Assembly (NCBI GenBank): GCA_017649485.1
Contig: JAGCGS010000067.1
Coordinates: 1 to 50,120 of the forward strand
Length of the DNA: 50,120 nucleotides
Origin: Bacteroidaceae bacterium
GTDB lineage: Bacteria; Bacteroidota; Bacteroidia; Bacteroidales; Bacteroidaceae
Reading direction: 5' to 3'
Position numbers and translations under genes: made by a program. Of this stretch, positions 1 to 8,340 are shown one piece after another. Below the pieces are notes generated by a model. That model worked only from the letters and a program-made list of their open reading frames with translations. It was not told the origin of the DNA and did no database searches. Numbering within the stretch: position 1 is the first letter of the stretch; every line of letters starts with the position of its first letter.

Positions 1-514
1 AGTTGCGGAAATACTCTGAGGTCTTGATGTAATACTGGTCACTGTTAGCCCAGTGCAACTTCACTTCCTCGCCATTGTATGGTATAGCATAGGTATTATC
101 CTTGTAGCGACGTTTTGACAGGAAATCGCCACCATCATAATAGCGTGAGAAGAACGTAACAAGATGACTGAACACCTCTGCCTGCATGGATTCCGTATCG
201 GCAGACTGTGCCAATTGGGCTTCCAACTTGTCATATTCATCGCGCATAGGTGTGCCTTTGGGCAATACCTCAACATTGCCGCCCACTGAGGCAGCAATCT
301 CCGCCATACGTTTCTTGGCCTTGTCAGCTTCGCCTCCATTGTTGCCTTCAAGCACCTGCTTGACTTGTGGAAGCAATTCCATGTCAAGGAATCGTTGGAT
401 GTCAGTACGCTTTTGGTTCATGATGCGGTATATACCGAAATCAAGTTCGGCATGATCCATCATGAAGATTTCTTCCAGTTTCTTCCTGAAACTTTCGTAA
501 TAATTCTGTGCCAT
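1..514 (-). CDS. DNA methyltransferase of restriction/defence type (5' part only)
   Basis: Minus-strand reading frame that starts with ATG at 514 and runs open off the window's left end (about 171 residues seen). The N-terminus begins MAQNYYESFRKKLEEIF, followed by LDFGIYRIMNQKR near residue 27 and, near the cut, LHWANSDQYYIKTSEYF. I recognise this as the N-terminal region of large site-specific adenine DNA methyltransferases (type III Mod-like or DISARM-associated). The catalytic FxGxG and DPPY motifs would lie beyond the window, so activity cannot be judged. The start lies 13 nt after the stop of the helicase gene at 528, so the two are almost certainly co-transcribed. The specific system (type III-like R-M or class 1 DISARM) cannot be settled from this fragment. 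Confidence 0.75.
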   Translation of the reverse strand, partial: MAQNYYESFRKKLEEIFMMDHAELDFGIYRIMNQKRTDIQRFLDMELLPQVKQVLEGNNGGEADKAKKRMAEIAASVGGNVEVLPKGTPMRDEYDKLEAQLAQSADTESMQAEVFSHLVTFFSRYYDGGDFLSKRRYKDNTYAIPYNGEEVKLHWANSDQYYIKTSEYFRN

Positions 515-527
515 ATCTTTGTTTTCT

Positions 528-3374
528 TTAATTCTCTTTTACCTTCCAGCGAATAACAAACAGATTCTGTTGCTCCGTCTGTTTCACCATGCGTTGTTCC
601 AATTCTGTAATCATCGATTTACGCTGCTGACTTACTTCCTCTTCTCGGTCGTCAAGTTCATTTCGCAGACGACGTTTCTTTCGCTTCAGTTCGTCCACTT
701 TCTTTTCCAAAGCCAGCTTCTCAGCAACCGATTCTGCATTACGGGCATCTCTTTCCGTTTGTAATATCTGCTTTTTGATAGTAGATAGCTCAGCCTCTAT
801 TCCGTCAATCACATCATGTTCCCACTGATAAATGCGGTTTTCCTCTACCTTGAAAAAAGAAAGATTACGTGTGTCCAGCTCTTTCAGTTTTGCCGCACTG
901 TGCTGAAGCACATCCTTCTGCAATCGCAGACGTGTCTGCTCTTCAATTTGTTCACATGGAACTTCCTTTCCGCCGTTGAGGAAAAGCTTCTCACAATCCT
1001 CCTGAGAAACAATCCTACCATCATCGGTGATGGCATTGAAAAGCATATACTGTTCTTCTGCCAAGGCAGATACCGCCAAAGAGGAAAGGATAAGCACACC
1101 GCTCTGCCCCTGAAGGTAATTGGGAAGGTCGGCATTCATGGAAAGTGCTTTTTGGTCAAATTCCACCTCAGCATCTTCAAGTGAAAGTGACAATGCGGAA
1201 TTGATGACATGTTGTGCTAACGGATGACTCAGACGGTAAGGCGTGGCATCATCTGTCTGCTGAAGCATAGCATATTTACAAGGGCGTTGACCAGCAACAG
1301 GAACACGAAGCACAAAGCTGTGGTTTTTGTCATTGAAAACAGCCTCCTTGCTGAGAATGTATTTCGTCAGTTCCCAGAAAATATGCTCGTAACGATTGAG
1401 GAAACCAGTGGTGTTGTCGCGCGTCATACGAAGATGCTCCTGAACATTGATGTCGAAGTTCTCCAGCACCTGTGAACGTACTTCTGTCATACGTTCATCT
1501 ATCTGTTCCTGCATCTCGTTTTGCAGTCGTTCGAAAGCCTGGTTAATTTCTTCCTCACTACGACACTGTTGGTAAATCTCCCAAATGCGTGATTCAATGT
1601 CAATGGTGTCAGCCTGCCCCAATACTTCATCACTGGCGCCAAACACGTCGTCGAAGAGCTTAAACTTAGTGGAGAGCAATTGGAAAACACGCACATCAGC
1701 ATAGTTACGCATATTAAGGAAATTGACCACCACGACATCGTATTTCTGACCATAGCGGTGGCATCGACCAATACGCTGCTCTATTCGCTGCGGATTCCAT
1801 GGGAGATCATAGTTAATTACCAATGAACAGAATTGCAGGTTCAGACCTTCAGCTGCAGCTTCTGTAGCAATCATGATGTCCGCTTTGTGCTGGAAATAGT
1901 CCACAGCAGCAGCTCTTCGGTCAGCAGCCTTAATACCACTTACCTTGTCAGGATGCTCCAGACACCAACGTTTGTAAATCTCGTTGGTCTGCGGTTCGCT
2001 TGCCTTGCCGTTGAACAACACGATACGGTCGGCATATCCATTGGCTTCAAGGAACTCGCGCAAAAAAGCCTGTGTCTTTGTTGATTCAGTAAAGATAAGG
2101 GCTTTCCTCTCGGCACATTGTTCCTGAAGTTTAGTAAACGACTCTTCCAAAGCAATGAGCAAAGCCTTTGATTTTGATTCTGATTTAATCGATTTTGCTT
2201 TTTCAATGAAGCCCTCTATGGTCTTGATTTCCTCTCTCAAACGAGGAACATCTATCTCATCACTGTCAAAGAGCTCGTCCTCGTTATCTTCAACATCAGC
2301 AGTCTCGTCTTCGTAAGAGTTCCAATCGTCCTCATCTACAAGGTCTTCAATATCAATTCTCTCCTGTTTTTGACTTTCGAGCATCCGCTGGAGACGTTCT
2401 TTGATATGAGTAAGGGTGTAGATGAGTGCGTAGGTAGAAGAAGCCAGTATCTTACGCACAATCATCGTTGTAAGCTTCTTCTGCGCAGCAGGAACGCTAT
2501 AGATGTCGTTCCTACGCAGGAAATCACTGACGGCTTGATAAAGCTGTTGCTCCTCATCGGTGGCATTAAACTTTTGTGTAAGGGGAAGACGATGAGTATA
2601 ATTGATATACTCCTTCACGTCACGGCGCAATGTACGTGTATATAACTTCTCGATACGCTGACGCAGCTCTTTCAAGTTTTCCCCTTTGCCATATTGTCTT
2701 CGGAAACTTTTTTCACTGCCAAACAGACGGTCGTCAATGATACTCGTTAGGCCATATAGTTCCATCAAAGAATTCTGAAAAGGTGTGGCAGTAAGCAACA
2801 GTTTCTTTACGCCAGTCAAAGCGTCACGTACCTCAGCAGATGTCCGCGCAGAAGATCGATAGACATTACGCATCTTGTGAGCTTCGTCTATTACCGCCAA
2901 GTCGAAGCCGTGAAGCAAAATGTCTTCTTTGTGTTTTGCCACAAAGTTATAGCTACAAATAATGGCACGCTTTGGACTTAGCGGATTCTTCCCTTCACGA
3001 CGATAAGCATTAAAGTTCTTGGTATCAAGAATCTCGCTGGGGATTCCGAACTTGTCGAGCAACTCCGCTTCCCACTGTTTGCGCAAAGAGGCAGGACAAA
3101 CAATCAGAATCTTTCTCTTTCCTGTGGCCCAATACTGACAAATGACCAGACCCGCTTCGATGGTTTTTCCCAACCCCACCTCATCGGCAAGAACCACTCC
3201 TTTAGAAAATGGCGATGCAAAAGCAAATAATGCGGCATCAATCTGGTGAGGATTGATGTCAACAGTGCTACTCAACAGCGATTGTGAGAGTGAACCAATG
3301 TCACCATTTGCTGACTGTCCGTTTAGGAGGGCAGCATAGTATTTTGCATGAAAGCGAGTAATCGCATTTGCCAT
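528..3374 (-). CDS. SNF2-family helicase of a defence/restriction operon
   Basis: SF2 helicase of the SNF2/HepA/DrmD type, 948 residues from the ATG at 3374. A GTG two codons upstream is possible, but AGGTGAT sits just before this ATG. Numbered from the GTG, the motifs are: Walker A LADEVGLGKT (64-73), DEAH (165-168), LTATP (196-200), motif V ATEAAAEGLNLQ (505-516) and motif VI QRIEQRIGRCHRYGQ (531-545). A strongly acidic stretch lies between the two RecA lobes (about 340-380), and a charged coiled coil is predicted near the C-terminus (about 855-930). Such proteins pair with large DNA methyltransferases in DISARM class 1 and in type III-like restriction islands, where the helicase probably translocates on DNA. 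Here the methyltransferase gene follows directly. Confidence 0.85.
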   Translation of the reverse strand: MANAITRFHAKYYAALLNGQSANGDIGSLSQSLLSSTVDINPHQIDAALFAFASPFSKGVVLADEVGLGKTIEAGLVICQYWATGKRKILIVCPASLRKQWEAELLDKFGIPSEILDTKNFNAYRREGKNPLSPKRAIICSYNFVAKHKEDILLHGFDLAVIDEAHKMRNVYRSSARTSAEVRDALTGVKKLLLTATPFQNSLMELYGLTSIIDDRLFGSEKSFRRQYGKGENLKELRQRIEKLYTRTLRRDVKEYINYTHRLPLTQKFNATDEEQQLYQAVSDFLRRNDIYSVPAAQKKLTTMIVRKILASSTYALIYTLTHIKERLQRMLESQKQERIDIEDLVDEDDWNSYEDETADVEDNEDELFDSDEIDVPRLREEIKTIEGFIEKAKSIKSESKSKALLIALEESFTKLQEQCAERKALIFTESTKTQAFLREFLEANGYADRIVLFNGKASEPQTNEIYKRWCLEHPDKVSGIKAADRRAAAVDYFQHKADIMIATEAAAEGLNLQFCSLVINYDLPWNPQRIEQRIGRCHRYGQKYDVVVVNFLNMRNYADVRVFQLLSTKFKLFDDVFGASDEVLGQADTIDIESRIWEIYQQCRSEEEINQAFERLQNEMQEQIDERMTEVRSQVLENFDINVQEHLRMTRDNTTGFLNRYEHIFWELTKYILSKEAVFNDKNHSFVLRVPVAGQRPCKYAMLQQTDDATPYRLSHPLAQHVINSALSLSLEDAEVEFDQKALSMNADLPNYLQGQSGVLILSSLAVSALAEEQYMLFNAITDDGRIVSQEDCEKLFLNGGKEVPCEQIEEQTRLRLQKDVLQHSAAKLKELDTRNLSFFKVEENRIYQWEHDVIDGIEAELSTIKKQILQTERDARNAESVAEKLALEKKVDELKRKKRRLRNELDDREEEVSQQRKSMITELEQRMVKQTEQQNLFVIRWKVKEN

Positions 3375-3694
3375 TATCACCTAAAAACTCCCGTCATAGT
3401 GTCTCGACAGGCGACCAAACCTTTTGTTACACTACGAGGGAGTTATATTATGTTTTTGCCTATCGGCTTCTGGGTCTTTGTCGAGCAATATCCATTCGCC
3501 TCTTCCTAAGAGACGGATATTTGGTTACAAAGGTAGTCAAATTCTCCCAAAATCCACATTGATTATAAAAGAAAAGGAGTTTTTATTATGATACTTTTTC
3601 ATTATGTTTAGCAAAATGTTAGCAAAGCACATCGAAAAACACCATCTATCAAAGGTCTTGTGATTGTCTATGTCTCTTGGAAAGAGATTGAGAA
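3375..3694. other. Intergenic region upstream of the helicase gene
   Basis: About 320 bases without a supported gene. It holds a candidate minus-strand -7 box at 3528-3535 and two close copies of TTAGCAAA near 3608-3625. No inverted repeat or att-like duplication could be paired within the window. Confidence 0.5.
3528..3535 (-). promoter_or_regulatory. Candidate -7 box for the helicase/methyltransferase operon
   Basis: TACCTTTG on the minus strand fits the Bacteroidetes -7 consensus TAnnTTTG. No exact TTTG lies 19-21 nt upstream (TGTG is nearest). It would give a leader of roughly 145 nt. Confidence 0.4.
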
Positions 3695-4132
3695 TTATGC
3701 TAAACAAATCTCAATATACCTTAATCCCAATTTCATCTTGTTTGCTTTATTAACCACCGACTTTTCCAAAGAAGCGATGTTTAGTGTCGTCGCCTCCGAA
3801 TCGTGTCCCATGCCTTCACTGATAACCGAAAGCGACACATTCTTCGCTTTGGCAGTACTCGCCCAAGAGTGACGTGCTACATACATGGTCAATGAACACT
3901 GGAGTTGAAACATTCTTGAAAGGTCTCTCAAATGATAGTTGACCAGATGAAGGGCGTTGTCATATTCCTTTCGTTCGTTTTCCTTATCTTTGATAATCGG
4001 CAGTAGATAATCTGCTTGGTTATCAATACATTTGGTAAAGATCTCAGGGATGCACTTCTTCGGGCTTGTCCATGGCTTCGGCCTGCTGTCAGTCGCTGCC
4101 ATGCAGTGTGTAGTCAGTTCTGTCGGTTGCAT
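3695..4132 (-). pseudogene. Tyrosine recombinase C-terminal remnant
   Basis: The 145-codon frame matches only the C-terminal half of a Bacteroidales phage/transposon integrase. It has YVARHSWAS (the Arg-His box), VISEGMGHDSEATT (the second His) and the usual DYLLPII region before them. At the place where intact relatives have TTQIYLASL the sequence reads TTLNIASL, so the nucleophilic tyrosine is gone and one residue is lost. The N-terminal SAM-like domain and the first catalytic arginine are absent, and the first 20 or so residues of the frame do not look like the family. I read this as a dead fragment left by the event that brought in the neighbouring defence genes. The frame itself is still open, so the decay is recent or the fragment is expressed. 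Confidence 0.7.
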
Positions 4133-4225
4133 CCTCAGCTGTTATGATACTGCCAACAGATATATAGTTACCGATAGTATTAAAAAAAGAAAGAGAAATA
4201 CTCACGTATTTCCCCAACCTTTCGA

Positions 4226-4251
4226 GAAAAGAAAAGCCGTACTGGCTTTTC
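4226..4251 (-). terminator. Intrinsic terminator-like hairpin, minus strand
   Basis: GAAAAGCC and GGCTTTTC pair perfectly around a 5-nt loop. In the minus direction the stem is followed by TTTTCTC. Confidence 0.5.
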
Positions 4252-4366
4252 AGTTCTCAACTTAAATCAACTAAACCTAATAAAACTAACCTATTACTCT
4301 TTTACCTAAAAAAACAATTTTTGTTTTACAAAACTAACCTTTATGCAATAATATCTAACAATTCGA
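4226..4366 (-). ncRNA. Candidate short non-coding transcript or leader
   Basis: A minus-strand -7 box (TAACTTTG, 4372-4379) is followed about 120-140 nt downstream by a perfect 8-bp GC-containing hairpin and a T-rich tail. No start codon with a convincing frame lies between them. The transcript would contain two AGGTTAGTTTT copies. It could equally be an attenuated leader of the lost integrase gene. This is an inference from signals only. Confidence 0.25.
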
Positions 4367-4371
4367 TGGTG

Positions 4372-4402
4372 CAAAGTTATAGATTAATTTTCTCACATGC
4401 AA
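4372..4402 (-). promoter_or_regulatory. Candidate minus-strand promoter
   Basis: -7 box TAACTTTG at 4372-4379, with TTGC at 4399-4402 spaced 19 nt as a weak -33 element. It fires away from the MFS gene, toward the recombinase remnant. Confidence 0.4.
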
Positions 4403-4429
4403 GCAAATTTGAAAATAATTATGCATAAT

Positions 4430-4461
4430 GTTGCTTATTTTTGATGTTTTTTGTATTTTTG
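4430..4461 (+). promoter_or_regulatory. Promoter of the MFS transporter gene
   Basis: -7 box TATTTTTG at 4454-4461, with GTTG at 4430-4433 spaced 20 nt upstream as the -33 element. Predicted leader is about 20 nt. Confidence 0.5.
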
Positions 4462-4488
4462 TAATCAAAATAATAAAAATTCAACAAT

Positions 4489-5943
4489 ATGGACTCGAAA
4501 AATGTACAACAAAAGATGAGCAATGTGCGGTGGGTTATCTGCATCATGCTTTTCTTGGCTACTACCGTGAACTACTTGGATCGTCAAGTTTTATCGCTTA
4601 CTTGGAAAGATTTCATCGCCCCAGAGTTTCATTGGAGTGACTCTGACTATGGCAATGTGGCAGCTATCTTCTCCATTGTATATGCAATAGCAAACATTTT
4701 TTCTGGTCGCATTATCGACTGGCTTGGCACAAAACGCGGTTATCTGTGGGCTATCGCCATTTGGTCGGCTGGTGCCTGCCTTCATGCTCTTTGCGGATGG
4801 GCTACCGAACAAGTAGTAGGCGTTGACGATGCTGTAGGTTTGGTGGGTGCAGTTGGCGAAACAGCCTCAATGATCGCAATGGTGAGTGTGTATTTCTTCA
4901 TAGCAGCCCGCATCATCCTGGCTTGTGGTGAAGCTGGTAACTTCCCTTCAGCTGTGAAGGTGACCGCTGAGTATTTCCCCCAAAAAGACCGTGCTTTTGC
5001 TACTTCTATCTTCAATGCCGGCTCAACAGTGGGTGCTTTGGTAGCTCCACTATCCATCCCTCTGCTTGCCCGCTATTTTAAGAATATAGGTGTAGGCAAC
5101 GGATGGGAAATGGCATTTATCATCATCGGTGCATTGGGTTTCATCTGGATGGCGTTCTGGGTGTTTATCTATGATAAACCTACTGAGCACAAGCACGTTA
5201 ATGCAGCCGAATTGGCTTATATCCAACAAGATGGAATTGATGAGCCCAAAGAGCCAAAAGTTGAGGACAATCTGCCTAAATATACAGTGATGCAATGTTT
5301 GAAGCTAAAACAAACCTGGGCTATTCTGATTGGCAAGTTTGTGACTGACTGCGTGTGGTGGTTCTTCTTGTTCTGGACACCTGCCTATCTGTCAGATGTC
5401 TATGGATTGGCTTCGGATAATCCTACGGCACAGATGCTTATCTTTGTTCTATATGCCATTACCATGCTATCACTTTATGGTGGCAAGTTGCCTACCATCA
5501 TTATCAATCGCACAGGTTGGAATGCCTACAAGTCTCGCATGAGGGCGATGCTGGTGTTTGCATTATTCCCATTGTTGGGTTTGTTTGCTCAGCCTCTGGG
5601 CAACTACTCTTACTGGTTCCCCATCATATTGATAGGTTTGGTGGGAGCAGCCCATCAGTCATGGTCAGCAAATTTGTATTCTGTGGGTAGTGACCTCTTC
5701 CCACATCGTGCCATCGCCACAATTACGAGTTTGAACAGTGCAGCAGGTGGCTTGAGCTCATTCCTTATCAACTATGGCTCCGGCAAATTGTTCGATTATG
5801 CAGATGCCACACAGATGGTATTTTTGGGGTTCCAGGGTAAGCCTGCAGGTTATTTCATCATCTTCTGTTATTGCTCGGTAGCTTATCTGATAGGTTGGAT
5901 TTGTATGAAGTTGCTGGTACCAACTTACAAGCCGGTCAATTAG
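4489..5943 (+). CDS. MFS transporter, hexuronate (ExuT/UxuT)-like
   Basis: Inner-membrane proton symporter of the anion:cation symporter branch of the MFS, 484 residues with about 12 membrane segments. The N-terminus carries the family signature NYLDRQVLSLTWKDF (first helix end), a loop 2-3 motif GRIIDWLGTKRGY, and ARIILACGEAGNFPSAVKV in the fourth segment, typical of ExuT-like carriers for glucuronate/galacturonate. An insertion between the third and fourth segments (about 105-130) is longer than in E. coli ExuT. It stands alone with its own promoter, and no uronate isomerase or dehydrogenase gene is nearby, so the substrate remains an inference. Its stop overlaps that of the convergent tamL-like gene by 4 nt. 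Confidence 0.85.
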   Translation: MDSKNVQQKMSNVRWVICIMLFLATTVNYLDRQVLSLTWKDFIAPEFHWSDSDYGNVAAIFSIVYAIANIFSGRIIDWLGTKRGYLWAIAIWSAGACLHALCGWATEQVVGVDDAVGLVGAVGETASMIAMVSVYFFIAARIILACGEAGNFPSAVKVTAEYFPQKDRAFATSIFNAGSTVGALVAPLSIPLLARYFKNIGVGNGWEMAFIIIGALGFIWMAFWVFIYDKPTEHKHVNAAELAYIQQDGIDEPKEPKVEDNLPKYTVMQCLKLKQTWAILIGKFVTDCVWWFFLFWTPAYLSDVYGLASDNPTAQMLIFVLYAITMLSLYGGKLPTIIINRTGWNAYKSRMRAMLVFALFPLLGLFAQPLGNYSYWFPIILIGLVGAAHQSWSANLYSVGSDLFPHRAIATITSLNSAAGGLSSFLINYGSGKLFDYADATQMVFLGFQGKPAGYFIIFCYCSVAYLIGWICMKLLVPTYKPVN

Positions 5944-8264
5944 AACGGATAACCAACAGCGAAGTGGAAAGCAAAGTCGCGACTAAAGCGTGGATGGAAG
6001 ATGGGATATCTGTCACGACCTTTTTCAAAAGCAGGGTTGATGGCTTTCATACCCCCATCGAAACGGAGGATGAAGAAACCTAAATCAATGCGGAAACCAA
6101 TGCCATAAGCTAAGGCTATCTGCTTGTAGAACTTATTGAAACGGAACTGTCCGCCCGGCTGACTCTCATAGTTTCGCAAAGTCCACACATTGCCTGCATC
6201 GACAAAGATTGCGCCAGCCAATTTCCAGAACAAGTTGGAACGGTATTCCAAGCTACCCTCCATCTTTAAGTCACCTGTCTGGTTCATGAAATTGCCGTCA
6301 CCAGGGAATGAACCAGGGCCGAGGCTACGAACAGACCAACCCCTCACGCTGTTGGCACCACCAGCGAAATAGCGTTTCTCAAAAGGAATCATCTTGGCAT
6401 TGCCATAAGGCACAGCAATGCCGAAAGCCAGGTGATAAGCGATGGAGTTGCGGTTATCAATAGCGATATTCTTAGCAAAGTCGAAATCTGCCTTGATGTA
6501 TTGCGCAAATGGGATGTCCAAGATGGTATATTCACCGTCTTTGTTCTTGTGCATGTTGGTAAGCTTGGCCAAGCCATAAAGCCAGTTTCCGGCAGCTTCA
6601 ATATTGGCACGCAAGGTATAAGAAGTACCATTGAAAATGTTTGAAGCCATACTTGCCCCTCGGCTATTATAAATGAAGGTATAGCCAGTGCGCACAATCA
6701 GGCGATCCTCATAGTTGTATCGCACAATGTAATTATCCTCCTGCTCGAGATATCTTTCATAGAAATCTGGATGAATCCAAGGCATATAGAGGTAGTTGAC
6801 ATCCAGCAACTCAATGCGGTGACGAAGGCGTTGCTGCTTGAAAGCCCACTGATAGCTCCAGCCTGTAGAGGCAATGATTCGGGTAAACTCAGGTCGCAGC
6901 TGGTAGTTATAACGCAACTCGAAAAGCGTGTTAGCCTGTATGCGATTCACGAAACCATGACTCAGAAATGGGAACAGGATGCGTGGGAAATTCAACGAAG
7001 CCTCGGCACTAAGTTCCGTATAACTCTCATTACGATAGTCGCCCTGCAAGCCCGAAACTGCCTCGTAGGCACCTCTCAGACGCAAAGTAAGTGTTTCAGA
7101 CCCTCTGAAAAGGTTTCGGTTACTCAAAGATACAGCAGCTGCTGCTCCCAAGTCACCTGCAGAGTTGGTACCTTCCACCTCAAACGAGATGGAACGCAAC
7201 TTGTTTTTCGTAAGCTGAATATAGGCATCCAACAAAGAAGAATCATTGCGTTGAGTTTCCTCAAAGCGGATGTTGGTATAGCGCATTACAGGCAAACGGT
7301 TGAAATTCTGGTAAGTCTGTTGAACGGCATCACCATTATACAACTCTCCCTTCTGCAGGCGTTGGTTACCCACCAATACACGAGGACGGATGAAAGGCTT
7401 ACCCCTATAAGTCATAGGATAGCCTTTGTAAACCATAGAATCTTCTTCCAAGACCTCGCCCACTTCACTCTCCAAGACATTGTAATCAGTATGGAAATGC
7501 ACCTGGTTCACATAATACTGCGGATGGTTCACCTGTACACTGTCAGTGCTCACACGATAAGGTTCCAGGTGCATAGTCAGGTCGATAAGATAAGTATTGC
7601 GGGTAGTATCTGCCGAATAGGTAATATATTCTTTATTGAATCGGAAATAACCATTCTGTTGTAATAGTGAGGTGATGCGAGTGCGCTCATTGTCAAGTAC
7701 ATTGATATCCATATTCATGCCTTCCTGGAGTAATGTAGATGCCGAGTCTTGTTGCATGTAGTTCCAGATGGTGGTATCGGGAATGTCATAATGAATAGAC
7801 CGAACCTTGTATGCCCTACCCGTCTTGACATTATATGACAATCCTATTTTCTTGCCCTTTGTCTTTGTTTCTGTCTGAGCCACTGCTCCCATATAACCCA
7901 AGTTCCTCACTGCTTTCTCAACTTCCTGACGAGAGCGTTCTGTATCATCTTCACTGAAGATGACAGGAGCATCACCTACCCTTCTCAGAGCACGGTTCAC
8001 CCACTTGGTAGTATCCCTACCTGACATGTTATAGATGTAAAGCTGTGTTTTGATAAGGTTGAACCACTTGGTGTTAGGTTGTTGACGGATAAACATATTC
8101 AGATCTGCTGATTTAACCTCCTTATTGTCAACATGCACATTCACCTCATCCAGTAGATAGTCGCCCTCAGGCACATATTTGGTAGATGAACAACCTGCCA
8201 CTATGAGCAAAAGCATAGCCCACAGCGCATGCATTACCTTATGTCGGAGGTATCCATTCATCAT
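5940..8264 (-). CDS. tamL: TamL-type BamA/TamA-family outer-membrane lipoprotein
   Basis: Omp85-superfamily protein, 774 residues. The chosen start (ATG 8264) gives a SpII signal MMNGYLRHK...LLLIVAGC with the lipid cysteine at about residue 25; a GTG three codons upstream is less likely. POTRA-like repeats fill the N-terminal half, followed by a C-terminal 16-strand barrel ending in the aromatic FHFAVGYPF. The barrel contains KRYFAGGANSVRGWSVRSLGPG, including the lid-loop VRGW motif of the family. In Bacteroidetes, TamL replaces TamA and is thought to work with TamB in inserting outer-membrane proteins. No tamB lies in the window. The 3' end overlaps the MFS gene by 4 nt (convergent). Confidence 0.88.
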   Translation of the reverse strand: MMNGYLRHKVMHALWAMLLLIVAGCSSTKYVPEGDYLLDEVNVHVDNKEVKSADLNMFIRQQPNTKWFNLIKTQLYIYNMSGRDTTKWVNRALRRVGDAPVIFSEDDTERSRQEVEKAVRNLGYMGAVAQTETKTKGKKIGLSYNVKTGRAYKVRSIHYDIPDTTIWNYMQQDSASTLLQEGMNMDINVLDNERTRITSLLQQNGYFRFNKEYITYSADTTRNTYLIDLTMHLEPYRVSTDSVQVNHPQYYVNQVHFHTDYNVLESEVGEVLEEDSMVYKGYPMTYRGKPFIRPRVLVGNQRLQKGELYNGDAVQQTYQNFNRLPVMRYTNIRFEETQRNDSSLLDAYIQLTKNKLRSISFEVEGTNSAGDLGAAAAVSLSNRNLFRGSETLTLRLRGAYEAVSGLQGDYRNESYTELSAEASLNFPRILFPFLSHGFVNRIQANTLFELRYNYQLRPEFTRIIASTGWSYQWAFKQQRLRHRIELLDVNYLYMPWIHPDFYERYLEQEDNYIVRYNYEDRLIVRTGYTFIYNSRGASMASNIFNGTSYTLRANIEAAGNWLYGLAKLTNMHKNKDGEYTILDIPFAQYIKADFDFAKNIAIDNRNSIAYHLAFGIAVPYGNAKMIPFEKRYFAGGANSVRGWSVRSLGPGSFPGDGNFMNQTGDLKMEGSLEYRSNLFWKLAGAIFVDAGNVWTLRNYESQPGGQFRFNKFYKQIALAYGIGFRIDLGFFILRFDGGMKAINPAFEKGRDRYPIFHPRFSRDFAFHFAVGYPF

Positions 8265-8314
8265 TGCAGACACATTTCGGATGTAAAATTAGCTGATTTT
8301 TCTCAAAAAAGGCG

Positions 8315-8322
8315 TATATTTG
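8315..8322 (+). promoter_or_regulatory. Candidate -7 box of the SpoU-like gene
   Basis: TATATTTG matches TAnnTTTG. No clear TTTG lies 19-21 nt upstream. It predicts a very short leader before the ATG at 8341. Confidence 0.4.
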
Positions 8323-8340
8323 TGCACAAAAATAATGCTT

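Larger units (their letters stand above)
4133..4488. other. AT-rich intergenic region with divergent promoters
   Basis: About 355 bases with no supported protein gene. Seen here: a minus-strand terminator-like hairpin (4231-4251), two direct copies of AAAACTAACCT (4282-4292 and 4330-4340), a minus-strand -7 box (4372-4379) and the promoter of the MFS gene (4430-4461). Confidence 0.6.

Noticed and set aside
3600-3630. TTAGCAAA repeats as att site of the lost element
   Set aside because: Two copies within 20 bp do not flank anything; no matching copy at the other side of the defence genes can be seen in the window.
5938-5943. 4-nt overlap of convergent MFS and tamL stops as a regulatory device
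   Set aside because: Overlapping stops of convergent genes are common in compact genomes; nothing else supports regulation.
6771-7664. 297-codon plus-strand frame
   Set aside because: Lies entirely antisense to the tamL-like gene, has no family features, and follows from the codon use of the gene on the other strand.
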